Origin: Lentzea sp.
GTDB taxonomy: Bacteria > Actinomycetota > Actinomycetes > Mycobacteriales > Pseudonocardiaceae
Assembly (NCBI GenBank): GCA_030146905.1
Contig: JASLAV010000245.1
Location: 1-10,299, forward strand
DNA: 10,299 bases
Reading direction: 5' to 3'
Part shown: piece after piece, positions 5,669 to 10,299 of the stretch
How positions within the stretch are numbered: position 1 is the stretch's first letter
How the letters are laid out: each line of letters starts with the position of its first letter
Notes under the pieces: generated by a model
What the model was told of the DNA's origin: nothing
Databases searched by the model: none
What the model saw: the letters and a program-made list of their open reading frames with translations, nothing else
Made by a program: the position numbers and the translations under genes

Positions 5669-6130
5669 CTACGACGCGAACTCGGTCGACGGTTCGGTGG
5701 CGTACTTCTGCCAGATCGGCCCCACGGTCTCGGGGGTCAGGGGCTGCCCGGACTCGACCATGGCCTTGAGATCGCGGAAGTACTGCACGTAGAGGTCCGG
5801 CGTGAAGGTCGTCAGCATGACCGCCCGTTCGTCGCCCACGTTGGCGAAGGTGTGCGGGGCTCCCGGCGGAACCAGGACCCACGTGCCGGGACCGGCGTCG
5901 TGGTCGTCCTGCCCGACCGTGAAGCGCACGTTGCCCGTGAGCACGTAGAAGCCTTCGTCGTGCTGCGCGTGGCGGTGCTGCGGAGGGCCGGGGGTGTGCG
6001 GAGGGACGACGACCTCGCCGATTCCCAGGCGGTGCTCGGTGTTGCTGCCGTCCTCGAGGATCCGGATCTGCGACGGACCGTTGGCGATGAGCTCACCCTC
6101 TCCCGGGCGGACGATCGACACAGCAGCCAT
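5669..6130 (-). CDS. single-domain cupin protein (quercetin dioxygenase-like)
   Basis: This is a 153-residue cupin. Motif 1 (H-x-H-x4-E-x6-G) is intact in HRHAQHDEGFYVLTG, with His52, His54 and Glu59. Motif 2 (P-x-G-x2-H-x3-N) is intact in VPPGAPHTFAN, with His93. The four-ligand metal site is therefore complete, and a metal-dependent dioxygenase or isomerase activity is possible; the substrate is unknown. The tail (LTPETVGPIWQKYATEP) is typical of small quercetin 2,3-dioxygenase-like cupins. The start at ATG 6130 follows AGGAGG by 7 nt; an in-frame ATG at 6172 would extend the protein through the operator and has no SD. It is divergent from a TetR gene with a large operator between them, so it is probably repressed by that protein. 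A strong hairpin ends the transcript. Confidence 0.88.
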   Translation of the reverse strand: MAAVSIVRPGEGELIANGPSQIRILEDGSNTEHRLGIGEVVVPPHTPGPPQHRHAQHDEGFYVLTGNVRFTVGQDDHDAGPGTWVLVPPGAPHTFANVGDERAVMLTTFTPDLYVQYFRDLKAMVESGQPLTPETVGPIWQKYATEPSTEFAS

Positions 6131-6137
6131 GGTGAAG

Positions 6138-6143
6138 CCTCCT
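6138..6143 (-). promoter_or_regulatory. ribosome binding site of the cupin gene
   Basis: AGGAGG on the minus strand, 7 nt before ATG 6130. It favours this start over the longer in-frame ATG at 6172. Confidence 0.75.
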
Positions 6144-6164
6144 GGTACGCGTTGTGATTTCAGC

Positions 6165-6207
6165 TTGTGCAATCACCGTAGCACCGGTGACTGCACATAG
6201 TGCAATC
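6165..6207. promoter_or_regulatory. candidate TetR operator between cupin and TetR genes
   Basis: TGTGCAATCACCG (6166-6178) and CGGTGACTGCACA (6185-6197) are inverted arms matching at 12 of 13 positions around a 6-bp centre. A third copy of the outer half-site, TAGTGCAATC (6198-6207), repeats TTGTGCAATC (6165-6174) at a distance of 33 bp, about three helical turns. It also forms the perfect dyad TGCAC-ATA-GTGCA (6192-6204). The array covers the TetR -35 region and a possible cupin promoter (TTGCAC 6205-6200, TACGGT 6180-6175 on the minus strand, 19-bp spacer). Autorepression plus cupin repression is inferred. Confidence 0.7.
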
Positions 6208-6215
6208 GCTAGGCT
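6187..6215 (+). promoter_or_regulatory. leaderless promoter of the TetR gene at 6222
   Basis: TAGGCT (6210-6215) fits the -10 form TAnnnT and ends 6 nt before ATG 6222, so transcription would begin at the A of the start codon. GTGACT (6187-6192) is a plausible -35 with a 17-bp spacer. No SD precedes the ATG. The -35 lies inside the candidate operator. Confidence 0.6.
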
Positions 6216-6221
6216 CACGCC

Positions 6222-6806
6222 ATGCCGCGATGGAAACCGGACGCAGTCGAGCGCCTGCAGGCCGCCGCCCTGGAGCTCTTCGACGAGCAGGGTTTCGAAC
6301 GCACGACGGTCGCCGAGATCGCCCAGCGGGCAGAGCTCACCCAGCGGACGTTCTTCAACCACTTCGCCGACAAGCGCGAGGTGCTGTTCGTGATGAGCTC
6401 AGAGCTCCAACAGGAGATCGTCCGCGAGATCGCGGACACCGCCGACGACGCGCCGCCGCTCGACGCCGCCGTGCGCGCGCTGGAAGTCGTTGCCGACAAG
6501 ATGCTCGAAAGCAGCCGTGCCGTCGTGGCACGCCGTCACGCCGTCGTTTCCGCGAACCCGGAGCTGCTGGAGCGCGAGCTCGGCAAGAACGCCGTGCTCA
6601 CCGAGGCCATCGCGGGTGCACTCCAGGCGCGGGGGTGTGATCCCGAGACCGCGTTCCTCGCGGCCGGTGCCGCCATGCTCGCGCAGCAGGCGGCGTTCCG
6701 GACGTGGACGCGTCCGGGCGAGACCCGGGCCTTGCGCGATCTCCTGCCGGACGCCGTGCGCTCCCTGCGCACGATCGTCGAACAGAAGCCGGCGAGTTCT
6801 AGTTGA
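6222..6806 (+). CDS. TetR-family regulator of the cupin gene
   Basis: This is a 194-residue regulator. The HTH is textbook: TTVAEIAQRAELTQRTFFNHFADKREVLF spans residues 28-56, following helix 1 (ERLQAAALELFDEQGF). The rest is a helical ligand domain ending in a Ser-rich tail. ATG 6222 is supported by the leaderless promoter spacing and by the normal length of the N-terminal arm (MPRWKPDAVERL). It is divergent from the cupin gene, and the 32-bp inverted repeat between them is the obvious target. The cupin substrate or product is a plausible ligand, though this is inference. Its 3' end overlaps the convergent acyl-CoA ligase gene by 8 bp (6799-6806). Confidence 0.92.
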   Translation: MPRWKPDAVERLQAAALELFDEQGFERTTVAEIAQRAELTQRTFFNHFADKREVLFVMSSELQQEIVREIADTADDAPPLDAAVRALEVVADKMLESSRAVVARRHAVVSANPELLERELGKNAVLTEAIAGALQARGCDPETAFLAAGAAMLAQQAAFRTWTRPGETRALRDLLPDAVRSLRTIVEQKPASSS

Positions 6807-8313
6807 CGCCGCGCTCCCGGCCGGCCCAGTACGGCTCGCGGAGCCTGAACTTCTGGATCTTGCCGGTCGCCGTGCGCGGGATCGCGTCGCGGAACTCGAC
6901 CGACGTCGGCGCCTTGTACCCGGCGAGCCGCTCCTTGCAGTGCGCGATCAGCTCGGCCTCGGTGACGTCACCGGAGCGCACGACCAACGCCTTGATCGTC
7001 TCGCCCCACTTCTCGTCCGGCACGCCGATCACCGCCGCCTCGGCGACGGCCGGGTGCGAGAACAGGCAGTCCTCGACCTCGATGGACGAGACGTTCTCGC
7101 CGCCGGTGATGATCACGTCCTTCTTGCGGTCGGAGATCGTCAGGTGGCCGTCGTCGTCGAAGTGGCCGCCGTCGCCGGTGCGGAACCAGCCGTCCTCGAT
7201 GGCGTCGGAGGTCGCCGACGGGTTCTCCCAGTAGCCCTCCATGACCACGTTGGACCGCGCGAGCACCTCACCGGTGTCGGAGATCCGCAGCCGCGCGCCC
7301 AGCGCCGGCGCGCCCGCCCGTGACTGCAGGCGGGCCTTCTCCTCGCCGGAGGTCCCCGGCCGGGCGCGGTTGAACGTGAGCAGCGGCGCCGTCTCGGTCA
7401 GGCCGTAGATCTGCAGGAACTCCCACCCGAGCTCCTCGGTCACGCGCTGGATCATGCGCGAGGGCGGCGGCGCACCGGCGCAGACGATCCGCACGGTGTC
7501 ACGGCCGGGAATCTCACCGTCCCACGAAGAAGCAGCGTCCAGCACGGCGTTCCACACGGCCGGCGCACCGCACATGAGCGTGACGCCGTGGTCGCGCACA
7601 CGGCGCAGGATCTCGGCGCCGTCGACCTTGCGCAGCACCACCTGCGGCACACCCAGACCCGCCAGGCCGAACGGCATGCCCCAGCCGTTGCAGTGGAACA
7701 TCGGCAGCACGTGCATGTACACGTCGCCTTCCCACGCACGGGTGTGCATGGCGAACGTGACCGCGTTCAGCCAGATGTTGCGATGCGTCAGCTGCACGCC
7801 CTTGGGCCGCGCGGTGGTGCCCGACGTGTAGTTGATGGTCGCGGTCGCGTCCTCCGAGGGTTCGCTCCACGGCCGTGGCTCCACATCGAACCGCAGCAAC
7901 GACTCCGACTCCTCGCCCAGCGTGAACCGGTGCTTCGCTGTCACGTCCCCCAATGACAGCTCGGGGTCGACGAACAACGCCGACGCGCCGCTGTGCTCGA
8001 CGATGTACTTCACCTCGTCGGGGCGCAGGCGGAAGTTCACCGGCACGCAGATCCGCCCGCTGGCGGGCACCGCGTGCAGCAGCTCCAGCATCCGCGCCGA
8101 GTTGTGGCTGACGACGGCGACGCGCTCACCCTCGCCGACGCCCAGTGCGTCCAGCCCGGCCTGCCACGCGCGCACGCGAGTCGCCATCTGCGCGTACGTC
8201 GTCGTCTCGACCGGTGCGGCGGGCTGGTCGGGTTCGTCGACGGTCGCCGTCGTCGCCGCGAACGCGAACGACGCCCGGTCCAGGAAGTCCGTGGTGATCA
8301 GCGGTACGCGCAT
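6799..8313 (-). CDS. acyl-CoA synthetase / AMP-forming acid-CoA ligase
   Basis: This is a 504-residue member of the ANL (adenylate-forming) superfamily, cytoplasmic. Motifs in order are: P-loop YTSGTTARPKGV (162-173); LPMFHCNGWG (203-212); YGLTET (303-308); GWFRTGD (375-381), with the ATP-ribose Asp381; SDRKKDVIITGGENVSSIEVE (394-414); and PRTATGKIQKFR (479-490), with catalytic Lys485. The FHCNGW motif is typical of medium-chain and methylmercaptopropionate-CoA ligase (DmdB)-like and plant acyl-activating enzymes; the actual acid is unknown. Ala168 replaces the usual Gly or Ser in the P-loop, which I recall as common in actinobacterial relatives. Pro479-x4-Gly484-Lys485 matches the P-x4-G-K site of lysine acetylation control. 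The Sir2 gene ends 9 bp upstream, so they probably form an operon, with a possible extra start at ATG 8313 itself. The 3' end overlaps the convergent TetR gene by 8 bp. Confidence 0.92.
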   Translation of the reverse strand: MRVPLITTDFLDRASFAFAATTATVDEPDQPAAPVETTTYAQMATRVRAWQAGLDALGVGEGERVAVVSHNSARMLELLHAVPASGRICVPVNFRLRPDEVKYIVEHSGASALFVDPELSLGDVTAKHRFTLGEESESLLRFDVEPRPWSEPSEDATATINYTSGTTARPKGVQLTHRNIWLNAVTFAMHTRAWEGDVYMHVLPMFHCNGWGMPFGLAGLGVPQVVLRKVDGAEILRRVRDHGVTLMCGAPAVWNAVLDAASSWDGEIPGRDTVRIVCAGAPPPSRMIQRVTEELGWEFLQIYGLTETAPLLTFNRARPGTSGEEKARLQSRAGAPALGARLRISDTGEVLARSNVVMEGYWENPSATSDAIEDGWFRTGDGGHFDDDGHLTISDRKKDVIITGGENVSSIEVEDCLFSHPAVAEAAVIGVPDEKWGETIKALVVRSGDVTEAELIAHCKERLAGYKAPTSVEFRDAIPRTATGKIQKFRLREPYWAGRERGVN

Positions 8314-8319
8314 GGACCG

Positions 8320-8325
8320 ACATTA
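8320..8325 (-). promoter_or_regulatory. possible internal leaderless -10 for the acyl-CoA ligase gene
   Basis: TAATGT on the minus strand overlaps the Sir2 stop codon TAA (8325-8323) and ends 6 nt before ATG 8313. No SD precedes that ATG. This suggests an internal start inside the Sir2-ligase operon. No -35 is visible. Confidence 0.45.
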
Positions 8326-9132
8326 CGACCAGGTGCTCGGATCTCCCCAGGACGAGAACCGGCCTACCCCGGATGGAGGAACGGAGCTGAGGTCGGGCAG
8401 CACCTCGCCGACGGGTTCGTGCAGCACGACGGTCGCCACGGAGTCGTACGGCGTCGGTTCGGCGTTGCAGATGACGACCTGGGCGCCCGCGCGTGCGGCC
8501 AGCGGCACGAGGCCGGCGGCGGGCTGCACCGAGAGCGACGTCCCCGCCACGAGGAGCACGTCGCAGTCGAGCACGGCGAGGCGGGCGCGGCGCAGCACCT
8601 CCCCGTCGAGCTCCTGTCCGAACGAGATCGTGGCGGACTTGAGGATTCCCCCGCAGCGCAGGCAATCCGGCTCGGGCTCGCCGTCCGCGACGCGTCTCAA
8701 CGCGTCGCGCATCGGACCCGTGGCACCGCACTCCAGGCACCTGGTCGCGTGCAGCGTGCCGTGCAGCTCCAGCACGCGGTGCGGGTCGGAGCCCGCCTTC
8801 TGGTGCAGGCCGTCGATGTTCTGCGTGACGACGGTACGCAACCGCCCCGACCGTTCGAGCTCCACCAGCGCCTTGTGCGCGGCGTTGGGCTTCGCGGTCC
8901 ACACGGGACTGTCGAGCCGTGCCCGCCACGTGTGCCTGCGCACCTCGGGGTCGGCGAGGTAGGTGTCCAGAGAGGCGCCGCGACCGGCGTCGGCGTCGCG
9001 GGTCCACATCCCGCCGGGTCCGCGGAAGTCCGGGATGCCCGAATCCGTGGAGACTCCCGCGCCCGTCAGCACCGTGATCCTGTGTGCCGACGCGACCACC
9101 GCCCGTGCCACCGCGCACGCCTCCGAGAGCAT
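8323..9132 (-). CDS. Sir2-family NAD-dependent protein deacylase
   Basis: This is a 269-residue sirtuin. The NAD-binding start is TGAGVSTDSGIPDFRG (23-38), followed by GPGGMWT. TQNIDGLH (103-110) holds Asn105 and Asp107. The catalytic His124 is in ELHGTLH. The zinc site is Cys132 and Cys135 with Cys157 and Cys160, and GTSLSVQPAAGL (197-208) and CNAEPTPYD (222-230) bind NAD. The DFRGPxGxWT form resembles class IV (SIRT6/7-like) and class U sirtuins more than CobB; the Tyr/Arg pair of desuccinylating CobB/SIRT5 is not evident. It probably removes acyl groups from lysines of metabolic enzymes, and the acyl-CoA ligase 9 bp downstream is the natural candidate. ATG 9132 has no SD; TAGTGT ends 6 nt upstream, so the mRNA is probably leaderless. 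It is divergent from the membrane-protein gene at 9150. Confidence 0.93.
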   Translation of the reverse strand: MLSEACAVARAVVASAHRITVLTGAGVSTDSGIPDFRGPGGMWTRDADAGRGASLDTYLADPEVRRHTWRARLDSPVWTAKPNAAHKALVELERSGRLRTVVTQNIDGLHQKAGSDPHRVLELHGTLHATRCLECGATGPMRDALRRVADGEPEPDCLRCGGILKSATISFGQELDGEVLRRARLAVLDCDVLLVAGTSLSVQPAAGLVPLAARAGAQVVICNAEPTPYDSVATVVLHEPVGEVLPDLSSVPPSGVGRFSSWGDPSTWS

Positions 9133-9149
9133 CGGTTCACACTAGTCGC
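9133..9149. promoter_or_regulatory. 17-bp divergent junction with overlapping -10-like hexamers (Sir2 / membrane protein)
   Basis: The whole gap reads cggttcacactagtcgc. On the minus strand TAGTGT (9144-9139) is followed by 6 nt and then the Sir2 ATG at 9132. On the plus strand CACACT (9138-9143) is followed by 6 nt and then GTG 9150. Compared with 2312-2328 it has the same length and hexamer placement, and shares tca-(a/c)-actagt at the same position. Neither strand has room for an SD, and no clear -35 is seen. Confidence 0.6.
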
Positions 9150-9602
9150 GTGCGCAGCGCTGTGGGAGCCGCCATCGCGGCAGTGGGCTTGGTCACTTCG
9201 ATCGCCGGGACGTTCTTGCCCTGGCTGAAATCCGGATCGACCACGAGGGACAGTTACGAGGTGCTTTCGCTGCGTAGTCTCGCCGGGCTGGACGGGGTGG
9301 CGGGCACCGTCGTCACGTCGGTCTGGGTGGGTCTGACGCCTCTCGCCATGATCGCCGCGGTGCTGTTCGTGGTCCGATTTCGTCGGTTTGCCGCGTGCAC
9401 CGGCCTTCTCTTTGGCACGATCAGTGGAACCGTGGCGCTACTAGCCACAGTCCAAGGGGATAACAAGGGTTCATTGGTCGGAATCAGCACAGCTGGACCG
9501 ATCACGACCCTTGCCGGTGCCGTACTGACGATCGTGGGGGCGATCACGGTGCTCACCTCTTCCAGGCGCAGCGCAGTGAGAACTCCAGGAGGGAACCCGT
9601 GA
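9150..9602 (+). CDS. four-helix membrane protein of unknown function
   Basis: This is a 150-residue integral membrane protein with four hydrophobic segments: about 4-24 ([20 protein letters not shown]), 53-76, 82-102 and 113-136. It ends in a short basic tail. I do not recognise the family; [24 protein letters not shown] after helix 1 resembles a small extracellular loop. GTG 9150 is chosen because it sits at the 17-bp divergent junction. An in-frame ATG at 9084 would add 22 Pro/Arg-rich residues and overlap the Sir2 gene by 49 bp. The stop overlaps the next gene's GTG by 4 bp, so the two are co-translated and may act together in the envelope. The codon pattern is less extreme around 9360-9500 than in neighbouring genes. 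Confidence 0.75.
   Translation: MRSAVGAAIAAVGLVTSIAGTFLPWLKSGSTTRDSYEVLSLRSLAGLDGVAGTVVTSVWVGLTPLAMIAAVLFVVRFRRFAACTGLLFGTISGTVALLATVQGDNKGSLVGISTAGPITTLAGAVLTIVGAITVLTSSRRSAVRTPGGNP
9587..9592 (+). promoter_or_regulatory. ribosome binding site of the Gln/Pro-rich anchored protein gene
   Basis: AGGAGG lies 6 nt before GTG 9599, inside the end of the upstream membrane-protein gene. Together with the GTGA overlap it defines this start, which could otherwise be overlooked. Confidence 0.75.
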
Positions 9603-10299
9603 GCTACCCAGGTGGCGACGGCGGCCAGTGGCAGCCGCAGAACAACCCGTACGGGCAACAGCCCCAGCAGGGCGGCTACCAGCAGCAGCCAGGTGGCTAC
9701 CCGCAGCAGGGCGGGCACCCGCAGACCGGGCCTCAGGGGTTCCCGCAGCAGGGCGGCTACCCCCAGACCGGCCCGCAGGGCTTCCCGCAGCAGGGTTTTC
9801 CGCAGCAGGGCTTCGATCAGCAGCCGTACGGCTACGCCCCGATGGGCGGCGAGCCGCCCAAGAAGAAGCGCACCGGCCTGGTCATCACGGCCGTCGTCGC
9901 GGTGCTGCTGCTCATCGGCGGTGGCGTGACGTTCTTCGCCCTGCAGAAGTCCGACCCGGCGGCGAACGCGGGCCAGGACACGCCGGAGGTGGCGGCGAAG
10001 AACCTGATCGAACAGCTCGGCAGCGGTGACGTCGTCGGCATCATGGCCTCGCTGGCGCCCGCGGAGGCGGCGCTGTCGAAGGACTACATGGAGTCGATGA
10101 CGAAGGAGATGAAGCGCCTCGAGATCCTGAAGCCCGAGGCCGACCCGAACAAGCTCTCCGGCGTCGAGTTCAAGAGCGAGAACATCAAGTTCGACGAGGC
10201 CAAGGCCGAGAAGATCAACGACCACCTCACCATCAACAAGCTGGTCGAGGGCAAGATCACGATCACCTCGGACGCGTCGAAGATCCCGCTCACCGACAA
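9599..10299 (+). CDS. membrane-anchored protein with Gln/Gly/Pro-rich cytoplasmic tail (3' partial)
   Basis: The frame opens at GTG 9599 (SD AGGAGG) and runs without a stop to the window edge, giving 233 residues. Residues 1-87 are a low-complexity Gly/Tyr/Pro/Gln region containing two 14-residue repeats. PKKKR (87-91) and one transmembrane helix (about 92-115, [21 protein letters not shown]) follow. Residues 116-233 are a charged, probably extracellular domain ([30 protein letters not shown] and onward). By the positive-inside rule the repeat tail lies in the cytoplasm. The outer domain recalls DUF4878 or similar lipoprotein-like folds, but I cannot name the family. It overlaps the upstream four-helix protein gene by 4 bp and is likely co-translated with it. 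A long open frame on the opposite strand across the same DNA is an artefact of GC-rich codons. Confidence 0.8.
   Translation, partial: MSYPGGDGGQWQPQNNPYGQQPQQGGYQQQPGGYPQQGGHPQTGPQGFPQQGGYPQTGPQGFPQQGFPQQGFDQQPYGYAPMGGEPPKKKRTGLVITAVVAVLLLIGGGVTFFALQKSDPAANAGQDTPEVAAKNLIEQLGSGDVVGIMASLAPAEAALSKDYMESMTKEMKRLEILKPEADPNKLSGVEFKSENIKFDEAKAEKINDHLTINKLVEGKITITSDASKIPLTD
9695..9808 (+). repeat. in-frame Gly-Phe/Tyr-Pro-Gln-Gln repeats
   Basis: Within the anchored protein, residues 33-46 ([14 protein letters not shown]) and 47-60 ([14 protein letters not shown]) are tandem 14-residue units identical at 12 positions. Two 5-residue GFPQQ units (61-70) follow. The DNA is a matching tandem repeat of 42-nt units, so the copy number may vary between strains. 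Such Q/P/G/aromatic tails are common on actinobacterial membrane proteins. Confidence 0.75.

Noticed and set aside
6131..6172. Longer cupin start at ATG 6172.
   Set aside because: No SD, it runs into the operator repeat, and the added residues are not family-like. ATG 6130 has AGGAGG at good spacing.
7798..7828. P-loop of the acyl-CoA ligase reads TSGTTARPKG, with Ala where Gly or Ser is usual.
   Set aside because: All other ANL motifs are intact and I recall the Ala form in other actinobacterial ligases, so this is not evidence of an inactive enzyme.
8304..8345. Possible attenuator between Sir2 and the ligase.
   Set aside because: The gap is only 9 bp and forms no stable hairpin; TAATGT fits a leaderless -10 better.
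7993..9228. A 411-codon plus-strand open frame across the Sir2 and acyl-CoA ligase genes.
   Set aside because: Antisense shadow: the minus strand has complete catalytic motifs for both enzymes, while this frame gives Arg/Gly/Ala-rich sequence with no recognisable fold.
9254..10225. A 323-codon open frame on the minus strand, rich in Leu, Arg and Ala.
   Set aside because: It lies antisense to two well-supported plus genes with SD, transmembrane helices and a GTGA overlap. Its composition is that of a GC-rich third-position shadow, and it has no domain or start signal.
1..10299. CRISPR arrays, tRNA/rRNA genes, insertion sequences, integrase or phage genes.
   Set aside because: No spaced direct repeats, tRNA-like folds, transposase motifs or terminal inverted repeats were seen; codon and base use is even along the window.

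Overview
The window is GC-rich chromosomal DNA, apparently from a high-GC actinobacterium. Evidence for that includes strong G/C in third codon positions, GTG starts, a RipA-like cell-wall hydrolase, two TetR regulators, and many start codons without a Shine-Dalgarno (SD) sequence that instead sit 6 nt downstream of an A-N-N-N-T -10-like hexamer. A member of the Pseudonocardiales is a reasonable guess, but that is inference. There are no tRNA or rRNA genes, insertion sequences, CRISPR arrays or phage genes, and genes are packed with very little spacing.

Layout. Positions 1-135 hold the end of a DUF2203-like gene. A translationally coupled pair follows: an isochorismatase-family cysteine hydrolase (219-767) and a DJ-1/PfpI plus AraC (GlxA-type) regulator (764-1666). 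An atypical SDR protein (1670-2311, minus) diverges from a barstar-domain protein with a degenerate GNAT-like N-terminus (2329-3135). That gene's 3' end overlaps a TetR gene (3116-3646, minus), which diverges from a GNAT acetyltransferase (3694-4167). A secreted coiled-coil NlpC/P60 hydrolase (4174-5478, minus) comes next. After a short regulatory gap with a strong hairpin there is a cupin gene (5669-6130, minus), divergent from its probable TetR regulator (6222-6806); a large inverted-repeat operator lies between them. An acyl-CoA ligase (6799-8313, minus) lies directly downstream of a Sir2 deacylase (8323-9132, minus). Divergent from Sir2 are a four-helix membrane protein (9150-9602) and a Gln/Pro-rich, membrane-anchored protein (9599 to the window end) that overlap by 4 bp.

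How genes may work together. The Sir2/acyl-CoA ligase pair is the clearest functional link: the ligase carries a P-x4-G-K motif at its catalytic lysine, the type of site that acetyltransferases inactivate and sirtuins reactivate. The cupin/TetR pair looks like a self-contained switch. The isochorismatase/GlxA pair shares an operon.

Most striking signal. Three divergent junctions (2311/2329, 3646/3664 and 9132/9150) share one geometry: overlapping, near-symmetric -10-like hexamers on opposite strands, offset by 1 bp, predicting start sites 18 bp apart. In two of them both genes appear leaderless, with only 17 bp between the start codons. I found no clearly novel multi-gene system; the other unusual gene is the barstar fusion, which has no ribonuclease partner nearby.
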